Source: Delphinus delphis (taxonomy: Eukaryota; Chordata; Mammalia; Artiodactyla; Delphinidae). From it: a stretch of 64,000 nucleotides of DNA. How positions within the stretch are numbered: position 1 is the stretch's first letter; each line of letters starts with the position of its first letter. The stretch covers positions 22,192,994-22,256,993 of the forward strand of contig NC_082693.1 in assembly GCF_949987515.2 (NCBI RefSeq), read 5' to 3'. The notes below the pieces were generated by a model. The model searched no databases. It was not told where the DNA came from and saw only the letters and a program-made list of their open reading frames with translations. The translations under genes and the position numbers were made by a program. This document shows positions 45,394 to 56,720 of the stretch, one piece after another.

Positions 45394-45600
45394 GGGCTTC
45401 CCTGGTGGCGCAGTGGTTGAGAGTCCACCTGCCAATGCAGGGGACACGGGTTCGTGACCCAGTCCGGGAAGATCCCACATGCCGCGGAGCGGCTGGGCCC
45501 ATGAGCCATGGCCGCCGAGCCTGTGCGTCCGGAGCCTGTGCTCCACAACGGGAGAGGCCACGACAGTGAGAGGCCCGCGTACCGCAAAAAAATAAAAAAA
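45394..45600 (+). mobile_element. Young-type CHR SINE
   Basis: GGGCTTCCCTGGTGGCGCAG to GAGAGGCCCGCGTACCGC plus A/T tail. 17-bp target duplication TAAAAATACATACCACT / TAAAAATACGTACCACT at 45377 and 45601. Confidence 0.98.
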
Positions 45601-45617
45601 TAAAAATACGTACCACT

Positions 45618-45715
45618 TAGGGTTGCTTAAGGATTAAATGGATTAATAGAATGTAAAGCATTGCAGACATCACCTGACATATAGTAAGGACTAAATAAAT
45701 GTCAGTGATTAGCCT
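45618..45715 (+). mobile_element. MIR SINE, 3' half
   Basis: GGATTAAATGGATTAATAGA, GTAAAGCATTGCAGACATC, CCTGACATATAGTAAGGAC and TAAATAAATGTCAGTGATTA. Confidence 0.75.
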
Positions 45716-46029
45716 CAGTGGTAACAGAGTAGCCCTGGTCACATTTAGTTATCATTGCTTTACTTGTCTATCTCCTGCAGAAGACCAAATTTATTGGGGT
45801 AATGGCTTGGCACTTTCATCTCAGTATTGTACTTGAAAAACTACCAAACATTCCGTTACTGTTTAAAAGGGAAATGCAATTTAACTCTGCGTACCAATCA
45901 TTACCCTAGGAGCTACTTTCATGAAAAGGTGAATACTAGGCCTGAAAAGCCTAGATGTCCCTTCCCTGCAGGCACCAATCTTTCAAGTTACAGGTCAATT
46001 GCCATCTTAATTAAGAAGCTTTTCTCATC
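45716..46029. other. Unique or L2-like sequence
   Basis: No firm family call. Confidence 0.4.
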
Positions 46030-46270
46030 TCTCAAAACAGGAAATTAAAATCTCCATCCTCCCACCATACCTTTACCACAACTTTTTATTTAGCCCTTAT
46101 CATTGTCTACCTTGGGTTGCAATTATTTATAAACATATCTTACCTCCCTCAGTAGATTATAAATTCCTTGAGAGCAGCATTCGTTTATGATTCATTTGAA
46201 CCTTAGTAACTAGTTCACACACTGCACTGCACAGAGTGGATAACCAATAAATCTCTACTAAATTTATCAA
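46030..46270 (+). mobile_element. L2 3' end fragment
   Basis: TTTATTTAGCCCTTATCATTG, AGATTATAAATTCCTTGAGAG, AGCATTCGTTTATGATTC, CACTGCACAGAGTGG and CAATAAATCTCTACTAAAT fit the L2 3' terminus. Confidence 0.7.
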
Positions 46271-46289
46271 GATCTTACAGTGTAAAAAC

Positions 46290-46450
46290 GCCAGCTTCAA
46301 ATAAGCCCGCCTCGCCACCTACCAACTGTGAGACGTTGAGCATGTTAACTTTACTTCTCCACAGTGTGGTTTCCAAATTTGTAAAATGGGGCTATTAAGA
46401 ATTAAGTAAGGTAACATGGATAAAGGCCATCAAAAGCACTCAAAGTTAAG
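46290..46450 (+). mobile_element. MIR SINE fragment
   Basis: CCACCTACCAACTGTGAGACG, GAGCATGTTAACTTTACTTC, GTAAAATGGGGCTATTAAGA, ATTAAGTAAGGTAACATGG. Confidence 0.7.
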
Positions 46451-48221
46451 AATTCCAATACTTAGGACTTTCTATTCTTAGAAAGAGCCATCTTGGTTAT
46501 GAAGTTAAAGTGTTCACAGACAAAAGGCATTTATTCAGTACTTGCAAAAAATTTAGACACATATTTAATTTCATACGCAACATTAGAAGGGAGATTTTAA
46601 CACACGAGCCCCCAGCTCAGGAAAATCGGCCCGTGGATACACGATCAGTAAGCAAGGGAGTTGTTCTAACACCACTAAACCACGTACATCACAAGTGTTA
46701 ATTTTCTGCCCATTACTTTTCACTCTTCAAGGAGAACATTAAACTTCACAAGTCAAAGCCACAAATCAATCAAAGTTCATACAGCACATATATATTTTAG
46801 ATATTCAATTAATTGTATGAGGGCAGCCCTAAACAGCAGGTGATTAGATTTCCAAAGTAGTCTTATTTGACCATTCAAAACCACAGCAACTCCCCTCCAA
46901 TAGAGACTAAGGTATTTTAAAGTACGAGCCCTTTTACAACCCTGACTAGCTTCAACAGAAGAAGCAAAGAAGCAAAGCAATCTGTTTTCATTTCATCCTT
47001 TGGGCCTTCTCTGAAACCTCACTGAAAAGAATAAACTTATTACCCCATTTCCACTGCCACTTAAGAGTTTAATAATAAGCTGTGGAAGGTTCTTAATATG
47101 ATTACCATAAATACATAGAATCAACACAGCAATAACATTGAACTGGAGAGTTTTAAAGACATTTGTTAATAAATTTTGTAATTTCTGTCTTGGAAATCCA
47201 CTGCAATTTTCTAAACTTCTCTGAGTAGCAGCAAACCACAAAACACTACAACCTAAAAGAACTTCACTTAACGCATGTAGAAGTTTTCCTCTTCTGCTAT
47301 TCACACTACAGATTTATATGCTAGAATGCACATTTAACACCAATAAGCTGAAATTTAGAGGCCTAGAATACAAAACTGTAATACTATAACAGGTCTATAC
47401 ATTGCCTTCTCATAAATGAAGTAATCAGCTAACAACTATGTTACATGCTGGTAGTATTAAGACCTCCAAAAAAAGCATGTGACAAAAAAACTGAAATTAT
47501 ATTGCCTTTAAGAATTATAATTTTTTTCTAGAAAAACATTTATTTATTAATTCAACAAAAATTAAGTCAGCCCCAGTGATATTGAAAACACTGTTCTTGA
47601 TCTTGGGAATTCAACAGAACACAGTCTTGCCCTCAGACACTTGGCAGTCTAATTGCAGGTCTTTCAACTAAAGAAACGAGTGCAAATTCTGAGCACGCAC
47701 AGTACTGTGACCGCGTCCTCGGGCCCAAGTTCGCTGACACCACAGTGGATCCCAGCCTGTGGGCAGGTTCCAAGCCCAAGCTCCCGCATCTCTCCTCTTG
47801 TCCTCATGAGGGCTTCCCTGACACTTGAAGAACTTGCTCAGCTGCAAGCAGAAGTAATCCAGATGTCTGTGTGGGAGGGGGTGACAACTCAGCCCACAGA
47901 GGATGGAAGCTGGTCCCAGCCTTTCCGCCCTTGGGTAGGAGATTCTGAAGCACGTTCCTCGTAGTTTCTCCCAGGGCCCTGCAGGACTGAGTTCCAGCTG
48001 CCACAGTGGCGGGTCTTATTCACACTTTACTGACTTTCATTCCATGAGGCTGACTCTCCTTCACTCCCTCACTCACGCTTCCCAGGACCACCTCCCAAAG
48101 TAATTCGCTCCAACCACATCTTCCAGGGTCGAATGTGTAGGTGCTCCAACTAACACAGTCCTAATCTATTTCTCTTCAGATATATCCAATCACACTAGAA
48201 GAACACATGAAGGGAGAGTAT
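46451..48221. other. Unique intron; GC-richer block at 47690-48010
   Basis: 46451-47530 shows no repeat. 47530-47650 has a weak ancient-repeat look (ACACTGTTCTTGATCTTGGG). 47690-48010 is more GC-rich than its surroundings and carries overlapping open frames on both strands (103 codons at 47653-47964 plus; 66 codons at 47804-48004 minus). No protein family or convincing splice pair was recognised. Confidence 0.45.
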
Positions 48222-48237
48222 CACATATATCCCTTTT

Positions 48238-48439
48238 TTTTTTTTTTTGCGGTACGCGGGCCTCTCACTGTTGTGGCCTCTCCCGTTACGGAGCACAGGC
48301 TCTGGACGCGCAGGCTCAGCGGCCATGGCTCACGAGTCCAGCCACTCCACGGCATGTGGGATCCTCCCAGACCGGGCCACGAACCCGCATCCCCTGCATC
48401 GGCAGGCAGACTCTCAACCACTACGCCACCAGGAAAGCC
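48238..48439 (-). mobile_element. Young-type CHR SINE
   Basis: Minus strand GGGCTTTCCTGGTGGCGTAG, GGTTCGTGGCCCGGTCTGG, GAGAGGCCCGCGTACCGC, A tail. Flanked by CACATATATCCCTTTT at 48222 and 48440. Confidence 0.97.
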
Positions 48440-48455
48440 CACATATATCCCTTTT

Positions 48456-49083
48456 ATCCACTTAAATTTCAAGATGTCATGAGGCTGGGCATTTGAATAA
48501 ATAACGTGGATGAGAGTTAAGATCGAAAAAGAGAGAGAGAAAGAGGAAGCTTGGCAGGTTAGAACAATGACCAATGCTAAAAAGATGAAAGTAGCCAATT
48601 CTCCGCTTGGTTCCAAAATACCAATTATGCAGCACACGAGGAGGGAAACAAGGGTCCAGAGATGCGAATGAAAAAGCCTCAGGAGTTTGGGTTGACTAAC
48701 AGCTGCAGGTGAGTTAGGGAGTCCTACTCAGGACTCCTGAGCTGCAAGTGTGGCATCCAAAAAAGAGGGAGAGTCTCATCAGACTGCACCCAAATGTACT
48801 ATGTTCAGTTCTTTCTACACCGCTAAGAATTAATTTGACAAACAGGAGCCTAACCAGAAACCAAACACAGCAGTGCAATGAAGACTAGAGAAATCACTGA
48901 AGAATCTGTAGCTAGCAACAGGTGAAAGAATTTTTTTTAATTAAGACCGTAGAAGAAAAGACCTACAGGAATATAATCGTTCTAAATAAATACTTAAAGC
49001 TCCACTGTGTGGAAGAGGGATTAGATGGAATCTGTGTGGCTTTACTGGACCAACAGGTAGAATTTACCGGAGGGCATTATTCA
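48456..49083. other. Unique intronic sequence
   Basis: Nothing recognised. Confidence 0.5.
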
Positions 49084-49084
49084 A

Positions 49085-49345
49085 TAGACAGTATGGTATA
49101 GTGGTTCAAAACAAACAGTTCTGGAGTCAGACAAACTCGTTTTGACTCCCGACTCTACCACTAATAAGCTCAGCGACCTTAAAACAGTTGTATAGTTTCT
49201 TTATACTGAACTGTCCAACTGCAAAATTGGGATAGCAACAATTTCTCCTTTATAGGGTTATTGTGATGACTAAACATTAATGCACAGGAAGCCCTGAGCC
49301 CAGTGTAGCATGTATTAAATGCTCGATAAATGGTAGTAACTTCAA
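49085..49345 (+). mobile_element. MIR SINE, nearly full length
   Basis: ACAGTATGGTATAGTGGTTC (tRNA head), TTCTGGAGTCAGACAAACTC, TGACTCCCGACTCTACCAC, GCGACCTTAAAACAGTTG, AAATTGGGATAGCAACAAT, TAGGGTTATTGTGATGAC, GCTCGATAAATGGTAGTAAC. Confidence 0.9.
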
Positions 49346-50722
49346 ACCTGAAACAGTTTCAGTCTTCATCCCAAAAAATTTACACTAACATCAAATCTGA
49401 AGAAATACAATAAAGCAATTGTTAAGCTGGTAGAGGAAGTATTTATAATTGGCTCATACCAGAGGACTACTGTGCTAGACAAGACTGACATGTTCAACTA
49501 CATAAAAAGTCGAAGCTACTACCTAGCTGGATGGCTTTTTCACAGATGCTTTTAAGTGTATAACCTCCATGAGTAGAGCCAAAAGGTAAGAGTGCCAGCC
49601 TTCAAGACAGCTTCCCGGAATTATATGCAGAGAAGGAACTGAGTTAAAGAAATGGTCTTGTCACTGTTCTCCCAAGTCCCTGAAACTCACTACCTGCTTT
49701 CGTGTGGCACCGCACAGCAGAGAAAGTCTCTGTTTTAGCTCCTGAAGCATTCTAACTTATTGCCTCAGAATGACTTTTTGCTTTCCAGAAGCAGCCACTT
49801 GGTAGGGTTAGCGGATTAGGAAACAGTCACGTGTCAAATGACCACAGAGTCTCAGAGTTGGAAATTTCAAGACCAAATGGCCCAAGGCTGTGAACTATCT
49901 AATCAACCAAGAAAAGGAGCTGTCTCTGCTTTCCTCAGCCCTCCTGGGGAGTGGCCCCTAGGGTTCTGCATTACTTCTGTGTTTTATCACCCTGATGGTA
50001 ATAAAAGGACACACAGACCTCCCTTGTTTTGATTTAGATCAGTTTCTCCTCCTAATAGAAACTGCACACGTATTAATACACACAAACTTTTGGAAAAATC
50101 TACACCAGGGTTTTCTAGAGAACAGGGGGAGATGTACGTGCATAAAAGAACTAGGAGAAAAAAAAGAAAAATGAAAAGAATATAAAGTCAACAAAAATGA
50201 CTGCTATAATTTAGTGTGGGGGAAGAGGGTTAAATTGTATATCAAAAAACAGGACCACTGATGAATCGTGTTGATAATATGTGCCCCTGTACAAGGCAAG
50301 GAGAAGGGCAGTTAACCTCAGTGCCATTCCTTCTCAAAACCTAAGCCCCACTCTAATCATGACAAAAACATCAGCCAGACCGAAACCAAGGGACATTCTA
50401 CAAAATACCCGGCCAGTACCCTTCAAAAGTATCAAGGTCATAGAAAAAATACAAGGAAAGACTAAGCAAGTGTCACAGGCCAGAGGAGACTAAGGAGCCA
50501 TGATGACTAACGGCACGTGGGATCCTGGATGGGATGATGGGGAAAGGACAATGGAAAACTGGTGACATGCGAAGGAAGCCTGGAATTTAGTCAATAGGAA
50601 TGTACAAATGGTAATTTCTTGGTTTTGACAAATGTACCATGGTTATGTAAGATGCTAACACAGGGGAAACTGGATGGAAGGGAAGTTTCTATACTACCTT
50701 CACGACTCCTCTTACATCTAAC
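49346..50722. other. Unique intronic sequence
   Basis: About 1.4 kb with no repeat recognised. Open frames at 49838-50032 and 50281-50493 have no known motif and no splice support. Confidence 0.5.
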
Positions 50723-50731
50723 TGTATTCCA

Positions 50732-50923
50732 GGGACCTCCCTGGTGGTCCAGTGGGTAAGACTGCACACTCCCAATGCAGGGGGCCTAGGTTCGATCCCT
50801 GGTCGGGAAACTAGATCCCACATGCATGCCACAACTAAGAAGGCTGCAGGCCTCAAATAAGACCCAGCGCAGCCACAATAAATAAATAAAATAAATAAAT
50901 ATTTATAAATAAATAAATAAAAA
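50732..50923 (+). mobile_element. CHR-type SINE, variant subfamily
   Basis: GGGACCTCCCTGGTGGTCCA head, GGTTCGATCCCTGGTCGGG B box, ACAACTAAGAAGGCTGCAGG, GACCCAGCGCAGCC, (AAAT)n tail. Flanked by TGTATTCCA at 50723 and 50924. Confidence 0.95.
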
Positions 50924-50932
50924 TGTATTCCA

Positions 50933-52236
50933 AAGTTTAAAGTTGATCTTTAAAAATGAGAGAATATTTGATCATGAAAATAATTTTGCACTCACTTAAG
51001 AGAAAGCCAATACGCTTCGGTTAATACTATTCCGATTGGGTGGTTTCTACTGAAAATAGCTCTCCATCCGCCAGGTTTTAAGTAACCCTTGGGAAGTTGT
51101 TTGTTTGTTAAAACTTCATTTCCTCTGTTCATGAGAGGCAGTATGACACAGTCAAAGGAGCACTTCTCGTACAATTTTGTGTATTGAGGAGACATGTTAA
51201 CCTCTTTCAAACTCTGGCGCCTCATTCAAAAAAGTGGGGAACTGTACTAGATTTACTTTTAATTGGCTAAAGCTCTAAGATTTTATGATTCACTTGAACA
51301 AATCATAAAGTGAGTATGAAAAATAAAAATCTTTTCAAATTAATTTCAGAACATCATTTGGCTAAGGCAAGAGGAACTGAGGGGCAGCTGAACTATAGTT
51401 TCTGATACACTATAGTTTCTTCACATTATCTGAAAAGTAACAAGAAAGGAGGGTGGCTCTGGAAACCTAGCAGAGGAGTCTGGAAATGCAGGAGCGGTGA
51501 TCTTGGAAGGCAAATCTATGAAAAAGTGATGGCTTTTACAGCCAAAGGGAACAGGAGAAATACACTCAGGAAGAGAAGAGTGAAGCTGCAAAAACACAAG
51601 GTATGAGAAAGGATACAGCATTGGGGAAAACAAGGTTTGCTTATAGCTGCCGAGCAGTGTGAAGGTCAGGGCAGAGACAAGCCGTCTCAGGGAATCCTCC
51701 TCCGGGGCTCCGTTAGGATGGGCTTCCAAGAATCAGAGAAGAGTCGGAGCTTTAAGATAAAAGGGAACCTTGAATCTCCAACAGGAAGATACCCTCCTTC
51801 TCCAATGATGAGTGGAGTGAGACAAATGGCTTAGTCTTAAACTAGAGGTAGAAAATGAGAGCAAACTAGCAAGGACAATGACCTAAAGTATTAGATTACA
51901 GGAAAAGCCAGCCTTCCAGGGGCGGACGGAGCACCTGAGTGATTCATACTTTGAACCAGCGCCCACTGAATCATATGACACCAAGTATCTGTGTATTATT
52001 ACCTACTGGGTACAGAGCTGTTACCGCAGAGTTCCCTCAGATACAGTCAAATATCTAAAAGAAAAAAGGCAGCCACAAAACCTGAAGGTTTATCTTTGAC
52101 AGATTAACCTCCCCTGACTGACAGAGGAATAAGGCTACCCAAGCTTGTGGCCGTGAAGCACCCCTGGGAACCAAGCTGTTTCACACGATCCCAGGGAAAG
52201 TTTGGGTCTCCCACCCACAAGCATCTAATGGCTTTT
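50933..52236. other. Unique intronic sequence
   Basis: Nothing recognised in 1.3 kb. The 102-codon minus-strand frame at 51421-51729 has no motif. Confidence 0.5.
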
Positions 52237-52354
52237 TTTTTTTTTTTGGATGTCTACTATGGGCAAACCTCTGTGCCTGGGAAACACACAAAAAAAATAA
52301 ATAAATAAAATCCTTCCCTTGAAGAGGTTATAATGCAAGAGCAGAGTCAAATAT

Positions 52355-52612
52355 GTTTAATGGAAATACAGTATGCCTATTATAAGTTAGCTACCATTTG
52401 TATAATGACTTAAAACACTTCTACATTTATTCTCTGGAAAGATTCCAAGCCTCACAAAGCCTTGTGTGGTAAGATTATTCTTGTTTTTATACAGCCCTGG
52501 TCTCAGCAGCCAATGACAGATGTCCTCTGAGACGCTAAGTGGCTGGGTGACCTACTTAAGATGACACAGCCAGCGAAAGTGCCGTTAAAACCCGGACCCC
52601 AAGCTTTTTTCT
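52355..52612 (+). mobile_element. Diverged MIR-like SINE
   Basis: CTACCATTTGTATAATGAC, CACAAAGCCTTGTGTGGTAAG, TGGGTGACCTACTTAAGATG, ACACAGCCAGCGAAAGTG, TTAAAACCCGGACCCC. Confidence 0.55.
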
Positions 52613-53344
52613 GTTACAAATGCTGATTTGTTGTCCCAGTTCGCTTTTGAAACTTTTTATCTTTATCATCCTACAGTGCACAAAGGAGTGTCTGTGGATC
52701 TCGATTTGCTTATCATCCCTACTCTGAACTCAGTGTGTCTCTTCCACCTGAGGAACAGTGGTTTTCTACAATTTAGGAAGGTTCTCGCCCCTATCTCTTT
52801 ACATGTTGCCTCATCCTCATGCGCTCCAGCCTCTCCTTCTAGAATTCGATTAGATGCTGCTGGATCTTCTCAGTCCCTCCTCCAAGCTTTTAATGACTTG
52901 TTCAAACTTTCCTCTGCACTGCATTCTGGGTAATTTCCTCAGCTCTCTTTTCTATAACACTGTCTCCTCATTTTTATATAATAGCTAGTTCACGCTCTTT
53001 AGAACCTACATCTTCCCTTTCATATTGCCCATTCTTCCATTAGGCTCCTCTAGCCTCTTCTGTCTCTGAAATCATTTCCACACACTTACTGCACAGCGTC
53101 TGGCAAGGTGTTCCGGAGCACTTCGCATCTTGTTTGCCACAACTGCTGACTCTCCTTCATGTAGTTCTACTGTGAGTCCATCCTCGGTGGGAACTGTGTA
53201 TAGTTGACAACACCTCACATGCCCAGGGCTGGGGGAGTGTCCCCACTGAGCACTGTTACGGGTGCTTCTAATGGGTGGTGTATCTCCCACAGCCTTCTTT
53301 CTGCTAATTTCTCCACCTGGGGAGACATCTGGATCACTTATTCA
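52613..53344. other. Unique intronic sequence
   Basis: No firm repeat call. The 101-codon frame at 52628-52933 has no family match. Confidence 0.45.
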
Positions 53345-53358
53345 AAGTGACCAATTTT

Positions 53359-53713
53359 GGGACTTCCCTCGTGGTGCAGTGGTTAAGAATCCACCTGCCA
53401 GTGCAGGGGACACGGGTTCGAGCCCTGGTCCGGGAAGATCCCACATGCTGCGGAGCAACTAAGCCCATGCGCTACAACTACTGAGCCTGCGCTCTAGAGC
53501 CCATGAGCCACAACTACTGAGCCCACACGCCACAACTACTGAAGCCCGTGCACCTAGAGCCCGTGCTCTGCAACAAGAGAGGCCACCGCAATGAGAAGCT
53601 TATGTACCGCAACGAAAAGTAGCCCCCGCTTGCTGCAACTAGAGAAAGCCCATGTGCAGCAACAAAGACCCAACACAGCCAAAAATTAATTAATTTATTT
53701 ATTAATTTTTTTT
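53359..53713 (+). mobile_element. CHR-type SINE, long form
   Basis: GGGACTTCCCTCGTGGTGCA head, GGTTCGAGCCCTGGTCCGGG B box, four CACAACTACTGA modules, CAACACAGCCAAAAATTAAT tail. Flanked by AAGTGACCAATT at 53345 and 53714. Confidence 0.97.
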
Positions 53714-53725
53714 AAGTGACCAATT

Positions 53726-54681
53726 CCACTCAAAGGACATTTACTGTCCTCGTCACTCTCTCTGCAAGATGAAAATGCAATATTCTTGCATATTATTATA
53801 AGAACTGTGTAGAAAGTGCCTATCACAGAAAGTGAAACGTGGGAAACATGTACCAAACATTAGGCATCTCCCTTCCCCACTGCAGGGAGAGCACATCCCG
53901 AGTTGGGTCTGGGGCTCTAGCAAATCCCTTTGACTCTCTCTCTAGATCTGTATCCCTTATTAAACCTGCTTTTCATCATTGTGAGGAGGAATGCTTACAC
54001 AGTATGTTCAAAATGAATGCTGTTTTTAAATTATTATTATAAGTATACACAAACTATGAAATTGATTTGCACAAGCTCTTAATTACTGGTTTTAGTTGTC
54101 TATGATTCTCTGCAAGTTCCATTAATCCTTCTCTTGTAACAGTTATAATCAGTCTCCTACTATGAACAATTTCTCAGTTGACAGTATGATGCTGTCTCTA
54201 AAATTATACCTACAAGGGAGTTCTAAGACAATTGGTAGTTATTAGATACCAGCCAAAGTGACATTTTAAAAGCTAAGCTAACACATCAGCGTCACCATCC
54301 TGGAGATTTTACAAAGATAAATTAAAGAGTTGATAATGAAACACTAACATTTATAGTACAACTCACACGGAAATATATAAACACATATCATTCGGCCGTA
54401 TTTACTGGTTTGAAAAGTGGCCTCTCACAGTTAATTACCAAGATTTCCTTTCAACACACAGACTATTGTCCAGCAAAACAAAACTTGAAACTATTCTTTC
54501 AGTATCAACCCTTCAACGTGTAAAAGAAGAAAAATGATGGGGATATTTTTGAAAGAATTTTCAGTGGACATATTTCTATTTGAAAGTTTCACGCTGAATA
54601 AAGTTCTAACATTCCTTATTTTAAGACACAAAAGTATCCCCAGTTGGATCACATAATATAAAGTAAGCATCTCTTTCTTAC
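53726..54681. other. Intron immediately downstream of the ITPR2 exon
   Basis: Unique sequence. On the gene strand it starts with the donor GTAAGA at 54681-54676. Confidence 0.6.
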
Positions 54682-54752
54682 CTCGGAACTTCTTGGGAGG
54701 GTTGGCGAGGTCCCCCGCCTCTGGGTGCACCACACATCTGTCATCCACTAGC
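54682..54752 (-). CDS. ITPR2: Inositol 1,4,5-trisphosphate receptor type 2, early coding exon
   Basis: A 71-bp internal exon. It encodes part of the N-terminal suppressor region of the ER calcium-release channel that opens on binding IP3. On the minus strand, the pyrimidine-rich acceptor CTTTTCCTTCCAG precedes a split Gly codon, then 23 codons ([20 protein letters not shown], then KFR), then a split codon and donor GAG|GTAAGA. Entry is in phase 2 and exit in phase 1. From memory, human ITPR2 residues about 32-54 are the same; ITPR1 has Q and N, and ITPR3 E and D, at discriminating sites, so type 2 fits best. The preceding coding exon (start codon to Gly31) and the next one were not found here, so both introns extend beyond the window or were missed. 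No base within the exon breaks the frame. Confidence 0.93.
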
Positions 54753-55117
54753 CTGGAAGGAAAAGCATGTTCACATGTTGACATCGTCATATTCACAAAG
54801 CGCTGACTGCACGTGGATACCGCATAAATATTTACAGAGTTTTAATACCATTCTTCACTCAGAAATGTTTGAAGAGTCATGGATTTGTAAAAGGATTTGG
54901 TTACGAGGACATGAATTAAAGCAGGGTTTATGAAATACAAAATTAAGAAACATTGTTAAGTGGTAGGAAACTGGTTAGAGAAATCATGATATGGACAAAC
55001 CACGGAACACTGTAGAGCTAGTTACAATTCTATTCTTTAAAAGCACTGGCCTGCAAAACATGTATAATATGTTGTGAAAATAAGTGGGAACCAATCAATA
55101 AGGTATTGTATACATTT

Positions 55118-55119
<2 letters not shown>
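54753..55119. other. Intron upstream of the ITPR2 exon
   Basis: Unique sequence. On the gene strand it ends in the polypyrimidine tract and AG at 54753-54765. Confidence 0.6.

Positions 55120-55153
<34 letters not shown>
55120..55153. repeat. (CA)n microsatellite
   Basis: About 17 uninterrupted CA units, some 370 bp upstream of the exon acceptor on the gene strand. Confidence 0.95.
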
Positions 55154-55155
<2 letters not shown>

Positions 55156-55235
55156 CCCTCTACACAGACACATATGATGAGGATTGGAACAGAGACACTA
55201 AAACATTAACAGTGGTCAGACTGCTCATAGGTTTT

Positions 55236-55450
55236 TGTTTTTGTTTTTGTTTTTTTTTTGCGGTACGCGGGCCTCTCACTGCTGTGGCCTCTCCCGTTGC
55301 GGAGCACAGTCTCCGGACGCGCAGGCTCAGCGGCCATGGCTCACGGGCAGAGGCGCTCCGCGGCATGTGGGATCTTCCCGGACCAGGGCACGAACTCGCG
55401 TCCCCTGCATCGGCAGGCGGACTCTCAACCACTGCGCCACCAGGGAAGCC
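55236..55450 (-). mobile_element. Young-type CHR SINE
   Basis: Minus strand GGGCTTCCCTGGTGGCGCAG, GAGTTCGTGCCCTGGTCCGG, GAGAGGCCCGCGTACCGC and an A/CAAAAA tail. Flanked by CTGCTCATAGGTTTT (55221) and CTGCCCATAGGTTTT (55451). It lies in the sense orientation of ITPR2. Confidence 0.97.
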
Positions 55451-55544
55451 CTGCCCATAGGTTTTATGTTCTTGTGTGTGTGCGTGTGTGTTTTGTTTTG
55501 CTTTTATAAGGAATGTGTAAGCTTATGAGATCAGGCTTACAGAA

Positions 55545-55765
55545 TGACCACACAGTGCGGTAAAGAGCACTCCTCCTGTGTTCAACCCTGGCTCGGTCAC
55601 TTTCCAGCCAGGTGACTTTGAGCCTCCTTCTTTACACCTGCAAAACAAGGATAAGAGTACCCATCCCACAGCATTGTTAGGAGGATTAAATGATTTAACA
55701 TCTGTAAAGTACCTAGTACAGTTTCCGGCATAGAGTAAGCCCTTATACAAGTGTTTAAAAGATAA
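55545..55765 (+). mobile_element. MIR SINE
   Basis: CACAGTGCGGTAAAGAGCAC head, GTTCAACCCTGGCTCGGTC, GGTGACTTTGAGCCTCC, GATAAGAGTACCCATCCCAC, TTAGGAGGATTAAATGATTT, AGTACCTAGTACAG, ATAGAGTAAGCCC. Confidence 0.9.
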
Positions 55766-56701
55766 ATAAAATCAGGGACTTTCCCTGCCTTATTCCTCAC
55801 CATACTGTCTGCCTCTAGAAAGGTGCCTACCACACAGTGAGTACTCAGCAAACATTACTCAAATGAATAAAGTACCTATCTAGTTACAAAAACATACCCC
55901 TATTAAAATATTCACGAGAAGCCAATTTCTAGGACAATTCCCAGAGAAGCTGAATCTCTGACCTGAGAGCCAGGAGGCGTGAATCTCCTGCTCAGAGTAA
56001 TATCTGACTAGCAAAAGACTCACTAATGTTCATTTTTTCCATTGATTAAGTGATGGAAGTAACTGGGGTTTTCTCCAGAATATTGTGACAATGCATGTGA
56101 ATTAGTTCCAAATTTGTGAGCTTGTTTGAAGAGAGATGCCCCAGTTGTGACTTTGTTTTTTTTAAAAAAAAAAACATATTAATAGGACTCACTAGTATGC
56201 ATTAACTCCAGCAAAAAGTAAACCCCGATTCGTGACCAACTGTCCCCTTGAACTAGGATGATTACACAAATCAAGATGAAACTTTTAGTTCTTGGGTTAC
56301 AAAAGCAGCCACTTCCTAAATCACTGGATTTTTCTATGAGATCCAATTTCCACAAAAAAAAATGCTAATTTGATCAAGCAATATGCTTCTTTCTTTGATT
56401 TTTTAATATACTTCATTCACACTGGCTTACTAAAATGTGCTTCTACAGGAGCTGCCAAGCATGCAAGAAATTCCTTTTAAGAGTCTTTAAAATTGTTTTC
56501 CTAGAAACAGGAAGTCACATTGGGTCAAGAGAAAGCAAACCCAAACCTCCACAATATCCGATCAGGCTGTAACACTGAACGTGAAAGCCTCAGAGTCCTG
56601 AGAATGTCAAAACGTAGTATTTAAATTTTAAAAAATGCTGTGAGGGAAAGGTCAGCTTTTCTAATTAGTTAGGACACGTTAAGAATTCAAAACATAATAA
56701 T
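55766..56701. other. Unique intronic sequence
   Basis: No repeat recognised. It ends in a run of 18 A directly before the L1 5' end. Confidence 0.55.
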
Positions 56702-56720
56702 CAAAAAAAAAAAAAAAAAA

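Noticed and set aside
1..54681. The next ITPR2 exon (DCLFKVCPMNRY region) downstream on the minus strand
   Set aside because: I looked for its reverse complement and did not find it. A careful alignment search would be needed to exclude it.
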